Below, one piece after another: positions 23,606 to 36,905 of a stretch of DNA of 64,000 nucleotides. The notes beneath the pieces were generated by a model, which saw only the letters and a list, made by a program, of their open reading frames with translations, did not search any database and was not told where the DNA came from. This stretch comes from Rhizophagus irregularis (taxonomy: Eukaryota; Glomeromycota; Glomeromycetes; Glomerales; Glomeraceae), in contig NC_089440.1 in the NCBI RefSeq assembly GCF_026210795.1, positions 4,526,001 through 4,590,000 of the forward strand, read 5' to 3'. A program made the position numbers and the translations under genes. The stretch's first letter is position 1; each line of letters starts with the position of its first letter.

Positions 23606-26600
23606 ATCTAGGATTAGAATATAATTAAGCAATTTCTATTATTATTTCTTTTTTGAAATTTTTTTTGCTATTACAATTAAAAATTCTAATTGACATTAAT
23701 TTTTGTAGAACGGTTTAAAAAAATTGTTTACAAATTATGTTTTAACTCAATTTTTAAAATGTGAATGATGTTTTTTTGTTTTTTATTAGTTAGTTGAATT
23801 GTTATTTTTATTTATATTTTATTTATTTAATAAATTATAAGGTCATAGTGAGGAATAGAAGTAGGAGTAGGTTAGATAAAATTTTAAATTGTCTTATTGC
23901 TTAGTAATTTATTAATATCTGGCACTAAATTGTATTGACTGAAATATGGAATAAAATTTCCGTAGTTATTAATACTGGCAACAATTTTTAATTTATCATT
24001 GCCGCCAACTGATTTTCGTATCTGAAATTATTTAAAAATCGGCCAAATTTATTTCTAACTAATTGGCTGATTAGTTAGTACTAATATAGTCGCATTTAAG
24101 TCTTCAGTACTTGAGACTAGTTTTATTATATTATTGCAAATTTGTTTTATATTTCATATCTATTTAGAAAATTCTTTATTAATTTCTTTGTATATTTCAC
24201 TATTCTTGTTAGTTTCTCTTCCAATGTAATTATTTCAACATTTCTTATTTTCCAAGAAAATTATTATTGCATTGTCTATATTTAATATCTTTGTTTGTTC
24301 ATTTATTTTATATATTCAATTTATTAATTAAGTGAAATCTTTTAAAATTAAACGATCAAAACCTTATTTAAAAGAATTAAACTGTATTGTAATATGGAAC
24401 AATTTTCCATAGTTACTAATAATACTAACAATTATTTTTAATTTAGCATTTCCGCCTGCTGATTTCATAATTAGAATTTCTAAAAATCGAAGTCCTAGTT
24501 CAGCTCAATTCAGCCTAAAGCCCTAAACTGGTCATACTATTTCTGACAGAATTTGGGTAGTTCGACTACTTGATTAATTAGTACCAATACAATCGGCCTT
24601 CAGAGTATTCGGTATTTGAACTACTAGTTTTATTTTACATTGCAAATTTGTTTTATGAATGCTATATGATTTTGGCCTTTTTACCTGCCTAGCTGCCTAT
24701 ATATCTATTTAATGATATTTTATCTTATTGCTTGTTTATACACTTAATTACATTTCATTGCTCCCATTTTATTATTTAAGATTTCATATATTTATTCTTG
24801 CTAAATTCCAAAATTTCATATACACACATGGAAGTTATCAGATATTAGTATATGATTATCCCTTTAACTTACGATTACAATCAAACATATTATTTGTAAT
24901 GGATTTCTTTCAAATTATTAACATGATTTTTTATGACGCATATTTTTTAATAATAGATAATCATAATTTCCGGGTATAAACTTACATAAATTTTATTATA
25001 TGGGTCTATTTGATCAATTTAAAAATTTATACCAAAAAAAAAATTATTTTTTTTATGATCATCGGCGGCTGCAGGATAAATGGATAATACAGTTTTATCT
25101 TATCATTATTGACGATTTAGTGCGCCAACTAACTAATTTGTTGTATTTAAGACTAGTAGGCGAGAGAAAGGCTTATGGGGGTTAAAATATCATCCGAACT
25201 TCAGTGATCATATTCTAATCCCATCAAATAACTAATACTTATTTTTCTATTATGCTTACAGCAACATTATTTCTTATTTTCAATTATTAGGTAATATTAT
25301 ATTTTAAGTAAATATTGTAGTTTAAATTTTTAGTATCGACTGAAAAAATATTACTGAGCCAATAATTATTTACTTTACAATAACGTTAACGTTAAAAAAT
25401 TACAAAATTTAATTAATAGAAGAAAATATTATTATCTGAACATTATGAAATTTTTTTTTTCTAAAAAAAAAATAATATTAAAATAGGACCCAGAAATACA
25501 TATAGAGGTTAAGTGGCGAAAATTTTTTTTACTATGAGCTGCACGCAGACTTTTTATATGAGTAGCACACATAATTGACACCTGCTATTAAAAATCCGCA
25601 AAACATTTAAGTTCATATTAATTATTTAATCATGGCTTCTATATTATAATGTGTAAATTAAAATTTATCCTATTTTACCATTTTTACAATAATATTTTTC
25701 AAAACAGTCAAAACTCAAAATTTCACTTTTCGACCCTTATTAGAAATTTCCTTCAATTAATACTAAATACTACAATGCGAAATATCTCGTATAACTTAAT
25801 TTTTGTAAGAATATATGAAGTATAGCTTATACCAAGGATAACTTGCACGAATCGAAGAAATAGTAGTATATATAGAAGAGAGAACGAAGGAAGATTCTTA
25901 GTTTTAGTTTTTTAGTCTCTATTGGAATATTTCAGATCTCCGGCGGAGGGCAGCAATATTTTTCTTTTATCATTGTTTATTAGAATTTATTATACACATT
26001 TGTTGTTATATATTGTTAATGTTTACTTTAAATAAAGTACACACCTTAAATTTGCATATATATTCGTTCTATACTTTTGTTTTGCGCTCTAAATTATAAA
26101 ATATTTTAGAAAAATGATGGTAATAAAATAATAAAATCTTATTTTCCGGTAAAACTATTTATATATATATATATATATATAAAGTATCGAATGTTCTAAA
26201 AGTTTTGGAGTCACGTAATTTTCAATTTCGCCAATAATTAATTAAGCAGCCTGTTAAGTATTTACAATACGAATTTGATATTTAAAATTTTGGTCAAAAA
26301 ATATTAAAATACTAATAGACAACTAAAAATTTTTGAGAATAAAATAGTATACAATATGATGATGTATATATTTTATAGTTCAAATTTTATTTTTCTTTGA
26401 TCAAATAAAGTCACGTCGCTACATTGTATAATAAAAATAAAAAATTTATAAAGAAATTTCTAAAAATAATATAATAATAAAAGTACTGAAATCAAAAAGA
26501 AATTTTCATAAGAAAATGAAATAATATATAATAAAAAGAAATACTAAAATTTTTTGAACAATATACTAATTTAATATTCATCACGCGTGCGATGTCATCG

Positions 26601-26704
26601 CTACCATTTGTCACCTGTGACCTCTCTAATTTGACTGGCATTGCGTAATTTTTCCAAGAGGCGATGCATCGCTATGGGCGATAAATAAATTTACTATTTA
26701 AAAT
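23606..26704. other. Intergenic with a direct repeat pair
   Basis: No gene is supported. 23931-24170 and 24383-24660 are diverged direct copies: both begin TGTATTG.. ..ATATGGAA and share AATTTTTAATTTA, a CCGCC..CTGATTT block, ATTAGTAC.AATA and ATTGCAAATTTGTTTTAT. 25870-26050 has a GC-richer block with CTCCGGCGGAGGGCAGC and then AAATAAAGTACACACC, resembling the end of a transposon transcript. 26580-26690 holds GCGATG/CATCGC palindromes. Confidence 0.45.
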
Positions 26705-28550
26705 TTATTCATCGAGATCTATTTTTTTTTAAAAAAAATAATAATAATTAAATTAAATTAACAATTTTATATATTTAAAAAACAGATGTTTTACCTAATT
26801 CATTTAATTCACAATCCAAACGTTCAGAAACTATTAATAAAATGAAAATAAATATTATAATAATAATCACAATAATCTTTAATAATGCAAATATATACTT
26901 ACTTAGATTTGTTGATGACGATGAAATGGGTTCTATTAAGAGGAAAAAGAAATAATAAATAATTGATAAATTATATTCTCATTAAATTTTTTAATACAAA
27001 TTTACCTTGAAACGAAGATAAATAATTGGTTGAATTAACTGGTTCTGGAAGATTTTCAAATTTTAAAAGTCTGCTAGTATAAATTGCTTGTGGATGTATT
27101 TGAGGATTTTTAGATTTATTTTCATTTGTTCTGTTTTTTGATTTATTCTCTCTAATTTTTTCTCATTCTTTTATTTGAGAATAAATTTTGCTACCTTCAT
27201 CATCAACGTCGTCTAAATATTTTTCCAATATTTGACGTAATTCTTTAGTAGTTGGTCTATTTTCTGCTTTAGCATCCCAACATTTAATAATCAAATCTAC
27301 AATTAATTTTGGTGTATCTTCAGAAATCTTTGGTCTAAATCCTTTACATATTTTAACAACCAAAAATTGATCATGAGGAATATCATTATAAGGAATTCTT
27401 TCTGACATAAGTTCATTCATTATTATTCCAAATGAGTAAATATCTGCTGCTTTTGTATATTGATATCCACGTAAAACTTCGGTGCCATATAAGGTATTAC
27501 TCCACAAATTCCTTTTCGCTCATTATCATTTACTGGTTGACACATTCCCAAATCACTAATTGATAGTATATCATTATAATTATTATATAATATATTGCCC
27601 GAATGAAAATCTTTATGAATATTTCCAGCATCATGAATACCTGAAAGTCCATCTATAATAAAATAAATATTCTATTTTAGTTTTAAGTTTTAAACCTTCC
27701 ACTAAAGTATTTCTCAAATTTCCTCCCTCAAAATATTGTAAAACCATTATATAATCTTTAGTATTTGGATCTTGAGTTATTCCAAAACATATAACAGTAT
27801 TACAAGCAGGAAAATGACCTGAAATATAATATTTAATCTAAAATCATAAATTTTGTTAATAAATTACGTATTAAAATACAAATATTAATAAGCAAGATTT
27901 ATTTTAATTACCTCATTTAAAAAATCATTACTTATATTAGATGAATTATTTAAACTTTTCAATGCAACTTTTCTTGATCCTCGGATCCATTTTTGATTTT
28001 CAATATCCCAATGCCCAATATTTCCTTCGGGCCAGTAAGCCGAATAAATTTTACTAAAACCACCTCTAGTAAGATAGGTAACATTTTCAAATTTTTCAAA
28101 AGGTATCCATTCAAGAAATTTTGTACAAAAAAAAGCATTAAGTTGTGATTGTTGTATTAATTCATCAATATTTTTATTTCCACTAGTCCAATTTTTAAAA
28201 TTTTCCTCAAATCTTTTAGCATTACAAGGTTGACACCAAAGATATCCTGTACCTGGTTCATTACATTCTCCACATAATCCGTATACTTCTTTTCTTTTTT
28301 CTAAATCCATAATATTTACTCTTTTAAGTAGTAAGGAAGTAGTTTCATCTGATTCAGTAGTTGAATCAGCTGAAAAAATTGTAGCGTTGTACTATCAAAA
28401 TGAAAGATTAAAAAATTTTAATAATTATCTCTATATTGTTCGTTATTTATATTATAATATTTTTACCTGATATTCTGCATTATCAATTTCTTTCCATAAA
28501 TTTTTAGCATCAGTTTTAGTTGTATCTAAATTTTGGTTTGAAATATCCAT
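26705..28550 (-). pseudogene. TKL-type kinase pseudogene
   Basis: Exon 1 28550-28467 (MDISNQNLDTTKTD), exon 2 28391-27912 with ribbon CGEC...CQPC, FKNWTSGNKNIDELIQ, loop TRGGFSKIYSA and VALK. Exon 3 starts at about 27840 with ICFGITQDPNTKDYIMV. Then a frameshift (two bases missing near 27661) leads to IHKDFHSGN and DLG. A second frameshift of one base at GCACCG(G)AAG near 27490 splits the APE motif, and an in-frame TGA follows QIKE at about 27163. Further tail exons can be traced to LDE-stop near 26705. The HRD arginine is lysine. Three separate lesions make true decay likely; a donor/acceptor pair around the first frameshift could instead splice out about 45 bp. Confidence 0.8.
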
Positions 28551-29249
28551 TTTATTAATATTTTCCAAGTAAAAATATAACACTGATAATTTAGCGAATA
28601 TATTCAGTTGTAAATTTTTAATAATATTAAAATTATTTTTTAAAAAAAAAGTAATTCGAATTTGGACGTTACGACGTTACGGTCATTACGTTAAATCTCA
28701 TTTGTCATTAATTGCAAATCTTCCCTAATTGATATTTAGAATTTTGTGTTAATGTTATGACCTCATGACTAAAGGTTCCTTTTTTAAAGTTTCAAAAGTT
28801 TCAAGAAAAAAAATTTTTTTCTCTGGTATAGAAATTTGTTATTATTAAATTAAAATTAAAATGACACTAAATTTTGATTCTTTATTTGACTTATTTATGC
28901 GGATTTTTTATAAAAACTTTTATAAATTTAAAAATTGAATTTTGATTGGTTATGTCACATGATTGCTGATCATTTGTGTGATTTGTTTCGTCATTAATTC
29001 TGAAAGCCACTAAAATAATATGTAAAATTAACAAATAATGAAATTTAAAAATACTCAATATAACACTATAAGATGTTTGTAATAAGTATGTCAAAAGCAT
29101 CAAAGAATATTTGCGGACAATATTCCAAAAAGCTTTCAAACCATTTCACCGCTTCAGTGATACCAATCTTTAATTACACAATAGTGATGCAGGTTTTACC
29201 GAAACTATGTTTAAAATTAAAATTAATTTTTGTATACAATACGCAATTG
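28551..29249. other. Intergenic, no supported gene
   Basis: AT-rich. The short open frames on both strands here have no family features, and the two that overlap at 28891-29270 exclude each other. Confidence 0.5.
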
Positions 29250-30175
29250 ATATGTAGAAATTTTAAATGAAAGTCTCTTTATAATGAAATTAAATTTTTA
29301 TTGCTAAATTTATCATTACGAAAAGAGTCTACTGTATGTATATCTTGTTGATTTAACATAAAGTCCTACAAAAAAAAATAATGAAAGAAACGTTAGTTCG
29401 TTTTTTAAAAATAAAAAAATATGTCACCTTTCTGTTTCTTACCTTAAAGTCTGGTTCGTTCTGGCTGGCAATTCCTACAAAAGAAAAAAAAACATTAGTA
29501 AAACGTTTCTATAAAGTTGATTTTCTAAAAAAAACCTCACTTTCCAAAGCCAAAATAAAGTAAAAAAGAACCTACAAAATAAAAAAATAAAAAATGAAAA
29601 ATTAATAACATTTTGTTGTATATATGTTATATAAAAAGAATTTTTTTTTTAAAAAAAATCAAACTAAAAAATAAAAAAAAAAGATTATCATTCGGAATAC
29701 AAACCATAATTGACTAGTCTGATCAGGCAAGTTTTCTGTAAAAAGTAAACATGTATTAATGGTGAAAAGTATTAATAGAATGTTGAAATATTTGGTGCAA
29801 AAAAAAAAAAATTAATCTCGATCTTTAATTTCCTATTATTTTAACTGAAAAATAAGATAACTGATAATACTACCACCATTTTTCGTCGCATTCTTGTGAT
29901 AGTAACAAGATAATTTATAGTTTAGAGTGTAAAACAAAGTGTAGAACGATATATATAATTTCTAGACACTTCTAGACCATAGACTCTAAGAATGAACTTC
30001 TACCTCGATCCCATAATTCTACAATACTCCTGTTAATTCTTGCTTCAAAACCAAATAAGGTGAATCTATGATGATGTGAGTATGATCTTTGAGAGGTTCT
30101 CCCCAGAATCCATCTAATTCTTCTGCTGTGAATTTTGTCAAGTTATTACTCTCAGCAAGAACGAGTTTTGTAATA
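29250..30175 (-). pseudogene. Spliced coding relic, possibly Crinkler-like
   Basis: On the minus strand 30170-30020 reads LVLAESNNLTKFTAEELDG and then FWGEPLKDHTHIIIDSP before a stop. The H-x-H-I-I-I-x-x-P ending resembles the end of the Crinkler N-terminal domain (H-I-H-(V/L)-I-V-x-x-P). Further down, exon-like pieces sit between TTGTAG/TTACAG acceptors and GTAAGA donors (about 29745-29690, 29480-29445 and 29375-29330), but they do not join into one frame that I can defend. Family recognition is tentative. Confidence 0.25.
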
Positions 30176-30729
30176 GAAAAAATTTATTATGCTATTAATT
30201 TGCTTAAAAAAAAAATAATAATAAAATGTAAAATAAAGTTATTATTAAAGACAAGTGTTTATCGTATCCACAAGATCGGATCGGTTTCCAAAAATCAATA
30301 TTTTTTTATCCTTATTAAAAAATCAATATACATTTTTTAGTCAAAAAATGATTTGTGAGAATGATAGTTTACGGTTATGCGCTGTAAATGAATAATAACA
30401 TACAAATAAATAAATAAAATACAATCTAAACATATTTCATTAAAAATTAAAAAGTGATATCAATTTATTAATTATTTGAGCACTATATTATGTAAAATAT
30501 AATAATACTATGAAGAACTGTGCATGTAAGTTACAAAACTATATCCAAGTAACCTATAAGATATCTCGTACATAGTAAAAATATCTCCGCACAAAATAAT
30601 ATTTGATTACAATTAAGCTTAGTCAAACATAATAAGGAAACAAAGAACTTCTTGCTTCAAAAAGAAATGTAGATTTGTAACATATTCTTAATTCATTTTT
30701 TAATAATTGTATCCATAATGTCTGTTTAA

Positions 30730-31618
30730 TCATATCAAACCCAAATCTTTTTCACTGGTTTGTTGCTCACTTTCTTGATCTTCATTTTCTTTAGATTCTT
30801 CAATTAATAATTCATCTTCATCATATTTCTAAAGTGCAAAAATTAAACTAAGATAAAAAATCTATAACACAATAAATAAAAATAAAAACATACCTGCGAG
30901 ATAATTTTTTCAACAAATTCTATGTCCAAAGTAAAACCTGGTAAAATATTACCACCGTCTAAATCTTCCCATTTACGTTTCTGACGGGTAACATTTTCAT
31001 CATCATCCTTTTCATAAGTCCAGATCATGTGATTCCTTGGATCAATTAACCATCCCAACTTTACAGAAGTACCAGTTGCAAAGTAATCATTCTTGAATCT
31101 AATATCAACTTCATTTAATATTGCTTCCTTTGAAACATTTACAACCTCAGTAACAAATATGGGAGTAAAAGGTCGGCCAAATAAAGTCAAAAGCTGATCT
31201 TTACTAAGTGAGTTATAAATATTTTCGGGTATAAAAGCAATATGAGGTGCCCGAATCTTCCTCTGGCCTTTAACACTAAAATTATAACCTCCTTGAGATG
31301 TGGTAACAATACCATTTTGACCAGTTTCAACGTTCCAGTTACCAAGTTGTCTAGAAATTTCATGTACAACAGCCTCATTAGCAATTGGAGATTGTGGAAT
31401 AGGAAGTAGCCTTCCATTTTCAAAGTTAATACGAGTTTTAAGATGATTGTTTATGTATTCAATCTCTTCTGGGGTGTAAATATGGGTAAGATCCAAATTT
31501 TTTAAATCTAGTGAAAAAGAAATTTATTGGATAGTAAATATTTTTATATTTGCAAAGTTCAAAATGGTTTCTTCACAATTAATAAAAGCACTCTACCGAT
31601 TTCCTTTTTTGGTGGCAT
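30730..31618 (-). CDS. Uma2-like (DUF820) PD-(D/E)XK nuclease, three exons
   Basis: Exons 31618-31597 (MPPKKEI), 31507-30894 and 30828-30730 give 244 residues. The 22-nt first exon supplies the ATG; the next exon otherwise has only a TTG. The core follows the Uma2 pattern: FENGRLLPIPQSPIANEAVV, RAPHIAFIPENIYN, FVTEVVNVSKEAI, RFKNDYFATGTSVKLGWLID with PRNHMIWTY. Catalytic Glu (VTEV) and Lys (RFKN) are present. The position that is usually P-D-(I/V) reads P-H-I, so one metal ligand is changed. An acidic tail of 32 residues (KYDEDELLIEE...) is added by the third exon. Uma2 proteins are mainly bacterial, so an old transfer is plausible, but the introns show it is fully nuclear. Confidence 0.75.
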
Positions 31619-32799
31619 GATTTAAGAAAGTTACTAAGAAAATCTTTTATATTATATAAAAAAAATCTTGAAAAAAAATCTTGACAAAATAGAAAAAATA
31701 ATGCGAGAAAGAAAAAATGTATAAGGAAAGCTATTTATAAGAAAAGCTATTTATATAAAATTTTTCTAATGTTTATATATTTTTTAATTTGACACATTTT
31801 TGGTTAATAATTACTATGATAAATTATGACGTAATAGTCTAATTTATAATGATGACACTCTGAAACATAATAAGATATATAAATCACATGAAACCACATT
31901 CCAAATAATATATATAAAAATTATATACAATTCTTGTCTAAAATTATTGTTTGAATCATTTATTATATTAACATTTTCTTTTGTGACATTATATCTTTTA
32001 AGGTAGTTTAAAATTCAAGTTTAATGAAAGAATTACAAAAAAATATTATTTGAAGTTTTTAATCAATTATTTGTTTCATAATATTATTGATTATAAAGTC
32101 AAAGGTCATGAAGTAATAATATTGACAAACATTAAATAAAATATAGTGATTTATGGAATAAATATTGTAATTAAACATATAACTTTGTTTTTTATATACT
32201 TATCCCAATAAATTTTGTTATAGAAAAATATTATTTGTGAGAAATTAGTTAAAATTACGCTTTATAAATTCAGAACGATAACATAAATGACACTTATTCT
32301 GCTACATCTCTTACTAAAATTCATGCTTAATTATGAAATTTGCAAATTATTATAAAGTAATATATATAATATAGATTAGTTTGGAGGAAATAATAAGAAA
32401 TTTTGTTATCGTATTCATTCTATTAATTGTATTCCCATTATAAGAATGGACTGAAATTCAATTTGAGGTAATATTTAGTAAGTAAATTAAGGGTGATGGT
32501 AATTTCGACGACACCTATATCGATAATTCTGTAATTTAAAAGCATTGCTTACTATTAATATTTATTGTTTTTTTTTTTTTTTGAAAAAATAAATTTTATT
32601 GAATGCTCGAATCTAAACTTAGCTACTACCATCGAAATGTTAATTTTTTTTCTTATTATAATAATAGAACAACATTAAAAAATTTGAATAATTTAAATGG
32701 TATATTAATTCATTAAATCAATATAGTACGGTATTTATACATTTATTAAAATTATCTAAATTACAAACTAAGAATTTTGTAAAACATTTACTACTCTAG
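31619..32799. other. Intergenic, no supported gene
   Basis: Highly AT-rich with no open frame of note. 31660-31760 contains two short direct repeats (AATCTTGAAAAAAAATCTTGA; AGCTATTTATA twice). Confidence 0.6.
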
Positions 32800-35133
32800 T
32801 CTTAGTGTTTATATAATCCATGATAAATAAATAAGTGATAATAATTTAAGATATAAAAAAAAATATTGTTAATTTGATTTATTAAAGGACAATTTAAAAA
32901 ATCCATCCAAAGATAAAAAATAGATTAATTATAGATTAATTATTCGCTTTATAAAGAAATTTATCATTTCTACTTTATTTTAAGAGCTTACCGTCAGGAA
33001 TCTCCAGTTTATCTTGTTCTTTTGAATGAAAGTTTGGATTATTATATACTTCGTCATCATCTGTAATAGATAAGTAAATAGAATTAAAACAGTATTAAAA
33101 TCGTTTGTTATTACGTAAAATTTTCACCTACTATCAACATATTTTTGAGTTTTTTCTTTTTCGTCATCTAAATTTTAAATAAAAGTCGCGTTTAATAAAT
33201 TAAATTGATATAGTAACTTTGTTTGTTAGTAATTTACTTACTATTTGAATTTATTTGCAACTTTTTAAATGATTTAGATAATTTTTTATTACTATCTAAA
33301 ATTAAGATGTAGATTTAATATATAGATCAATCTCGATTTGACAATATTTAAAATAGATTACCTTTAAAAATAGTAATTATTTTTGATGATTTGCTACTAT
33401 TCTGCTCATTTGATTTATTAAAGTCATTAACTAAAATAAAAAATTAATTATTAAACATCATTATATGATAATTAAACGCTATAATGTTATTAAATACTTA
33501 CTATTATTAGGAATGTTAAAATCATACAATTTACTATGAAACACTATTAGCAGTAAAATAAATTATTTAAAATTAAATTATTATAGTAACCAAAAATGGT
33601 CAAAATCATTATTTATACAGTTATACCTTCTTGTTCTTCTATTATGATAAAAAGATAACATTAATAATGTATTTTAAAATAAATATATTCATTAATAAAA
33701 TATTATACACTTATACCTTCTGTTGCATTTTTTGGTTCAGGTAAATTTCCAAAGTTGTGAATTTTACTTGTAAATAAACTGCTATTCATATAATTTTTTT
33801 CCACTTTATTTATTTCTAAATTATCCATTTCTGATTTGAATAATTCATCTGACATATTTTGATAATCTAAATTAATTTTTTCCATTTTTTTCATAAGTGC
33901 ATAAGCGTCAGGTCTTTTTAATGGATCAGCATCCCAACATTCTTTTATTAAATTTTTATATTCTAATGGAGTTCCTGGCACAATTTTTGGCCTTATACCG
34001 TTAATAATATTCATTACAATATCATTTTCATGTTCATAATTTATAAATGGTGGTTGTCCAGATGAAATTTCCCACATAAGAATTGCAATACTATAAATAT
34101 CAGATGCAAAAGTATATTCTCTTCCAACAATAACTTCGGGTGCTATGTAAGGAAGATTTCCATATATACTTGTTGAAGATTTATCAGCAGGTCCACAAAA
34201 TCCAAGATCACTAATATACCAGTAATCATTAAGTTGTGAATATAATATATTTCCAGAATGTAAATCTCTATGAATTGCTTTCTCAAGATGAATATAATAA
34301 AGTGCAAGAGTTATTTCATCAATAATTTTCATTCTAGCTTTCCATGTAAGTTGATTATGTTTTTGTTGTAAATATTTTCTTAAATCTATATCCATTTTTA
34401 TCATTACAAGCATATAATTTCCATTTGATGGATTTTGCGTTAAACCAAAACATCGAACAACCTCCGCCCTTCTATTACTTATAGTTAAATGTGATTTAGC
34501 CTAAAAGACAATAATTTGTAAAATACTAGTGCTAATACAAAAATTACAACAATTTTATAAAATATAGAATACAATAATACAAACCTCTTCAAACCAACTT
34601 TGATTTGCACTTTCAACATTTTCTAATTTTTTTAATATTACTTGGAGATTTTCAAATCTTGTTAATTGTTTTTTTTCAGAATCCCATTCATTATATGTTC
34701 CATCAATCCAACGTGCTATATAAATTTCAGAAAATCCACCTTTTGTTAAATATTTAATATTTTCTAAATTACTATGTGGTATCCATTCAACTATTACATT
34801 TGGTCTAGTTGTTTCCAATTGGCATTTCTGTATTAAATTATCAATAACATCATTTCCAGATGTCCAATTTGAAAAATCTTTTTTTAAATAATTTCGAACA
34901 CAATATTCACAATATAATGTGGCTAAACATTCTTTCTTACAATTTTCACAAATATTTTTAGTTAATAATCTTATTGCATAAGTTTTTTCATCATTTGTAA
35001 GAATTTTATCAGCAAGGACTATTTGTTTTCGAAATTCAAATTGTTTGTGTATATCATTGTAAATATTAGTATCTGTTAATGCTGTTGCTCTATTAGTTGT
35101 TGCATTAATTAATTCATATCAAAGAGTGGACAT
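32800..35133 (-). CDS. TKL-type kinase K4 with phase-1 micro-exon tail and early UGA
   Basis: Exon 1 35133-34585 has the Cys ribbon (CENC...CEYC), FSNWTSGNDVIDNLIQ, loop TKGGFSEIYIA and VILK. Exon 2 34500-33717 has FGLTQNPSNGNYM, IHRDLHSGN, DLG and PYIAPEVIVG, with a full HRD. Six further exons follow: 33638-33627 (12 nt), 33543-33502, 33430-33362, 33295-33242, 33167-33132 and 33060-32992. All are multiples of three with phase-1 introns, charged and K/N/E-rich. A last exon is not clear; a stop right after an acceptor near 32793 is possible. The only ATG is followed by TCC ACT CTT and then TGA (35121-35119), after which the frame is open. So the gene carries a nonsense codon, uses readthrough or an unseen start, or has a base error. 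Confidence 0.75.
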
Positions 35134-36129
35134 AATGTAATCAATAAGAATGAATGAATGAATGAATTATTTTAAGTTCATTCACTTGATAAATTAGTAA
35201 AATGCAAATTGTTGATCAAATTTCATGTCCCACATAAATTGTGTGACCTTGAAGCGCAATATTTTACGCCTCATAACCAAAAAAAGAAAAATATTACCAT
35301 TTACATATTTAGTATGATCACGTTTTTTTATTATAATTTGTGTTTAACAAATTTGATTATCATATTTAATGAATAGATAGTATCCTTATAAATATTCAAA
35401 TAATTTTGATAAACAAAAATCAATGATTGTTATTCAGTGGACTATTAATTTGTAATATCTTATTACAGTTTTGAAGCGAACTTGCTTTGAAACTTACCCT
35501 TTCAGTTCCTCGTTTTCCAAAGTGAAAACACCGAAAATTCTACAAAAAAAAGAAAGGAAACATTGGAAATGTTTTCTTACAAAAAAGAATTTAAATAAAA
35601 AAAAAATTATTAAAAGTATATTTATTTTAGCGTAATAGGTATGTCATGGGTTTTCATGTTACACAATCCAAATTATTTATATGGAGACTATTCTAAAGTC
35701 TAAACGTCAGACATATTTTTTTGTTATATAGATAGTTTAAAAAAAATTTACAAAAGTAAAATAACAGATATGATAAAAAAAAAAAATACGAAATATATTA
35801 ATGAAGTAATTATATCCCAATAATTTACTTGGTTTTTGCAATCAAAGCATTTGAGAAAAATTTGGAGGGGTTAGAAAACCTTGTAAAAGCGATGTGAATA
35901 AAATGTTTGATATTTCTGATTCCGGTTTCCCAAACAGTTCGATTAATGCTAGTCCGGAGAAGTGATCACCAGCTCGGAAGAATTTGCTGAGCCATAAATT
36001 ATGCGACAAAATAAATGATCACACGCCAGGTCTGTGCAACATATTATAATCGAAAAGAAAATATTCATACTAACCAGTAGCTTCATTTTTTCCCAAACAA
36101 ACATGAGAAAAATGTGAAAGAGCGTCTAG
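35134..36129. other. Intergenic, no supported gene
   Basis: AT-rich to about 35840, then GC-richer sequence that leads into the decayed repeat genes. An exon-like piece on the minus strand at 35480-35545 lies between an acceptor and GTAAGT, but it has no partner. Confidence 0.45.
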
Positions 36130-36905
36130 TTGCAACACAGAACCTACCCATAAGTAAATGGTGACGACAAAAGCATATGTTATGAAAGGCTAGGGACTTC
36201 GCAATTTCGAGATCGCAAGGCAGGTAGATCTCCATGTGAAAAGGTTTGAAAATTCCACTTTCATGTGCTTTCATAGAGCTCTTGGCATCATATAACAATG
36301 CTAATCACTATTCTTAGGGGAAGAACTCAGCATGAGGCCTGAATACGAAGTAATAGGTATGAAAGTACAGGACGGGTTGACTTCGCAATCAAGGTAACCT
36401 TCTTACTGCAATTCGAAGTGATAAATAGTGCATTTTTTAATTCGCTCTTACGCTAACTTATTACCACTGATCTTCGGCCATGAACTATGTGAATGGACGA
36501 GTAGAAAGCCGAGAATCTTATTTGTGTCACTGAGGACAAACCAGAGTGAAATCTAATCGAGAGTTTGGTTCAGAATATCAAACAACTAGAGAGCTCATGC
36601 CAAACGAATATGAGAAAACGGAAGCGGAATGATGATGATGATTTCGATTACCTCTATGGTATTGTCACTACAGCTCGTGACTGGCACTTCCTGCTCTCCA
36701 GGGAAAATTTCACAAGGCAGTAAATTACCATTTAGCATCGAATTTCTGAAGATGCTTTGGATAAAGAATCCGTAGAATATCAAACATTACGTAATGGCGC
36801 GAAAAAGGTGTTGGGCGTAGTAGTAGGATTATTAAAGGATAGAGCATGTGCGGAAGACGATCCTCCTCAAAGAAAAAGGCTAGAATAGAGAAATATCGTT
36901 CGAAA
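36130..36905 (+). pseudogene. Relic of a repeated PD-(D/E)XK/Crinkler-associated family
   Basis: With several frame changes and stops the plus strand reads VDLHVKRFENSTF, then MRPEYEVIG and GRVDFAIKV, ENLICVTEDK, LVQNIKQLESSCQ, DDFDYLYGIVTTARDWHFL, and finally VLGVVVGLLKDRACAEDDP. The GRVD...ITED arrangement fits a restriction-endonuclease-like fold. I recognise these blocks as a high-copy glomeromycete family, but the name is from memory. At least four breaks make it non-functional. Confidence 0.55.

Noticed and set aside
24728-24979. 83-codon plus frame with hydrophobic content
   Set aside because: Starts at a non-ATG codon and lies in the repeat-bearing intergenic DNA.
25870-26050. Possible solo LTR or transposon end
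   Set aside because: GC-richer with an AATAAAG near the end, but no TG...CA ends, no partner copy and no target duplication that I can define.
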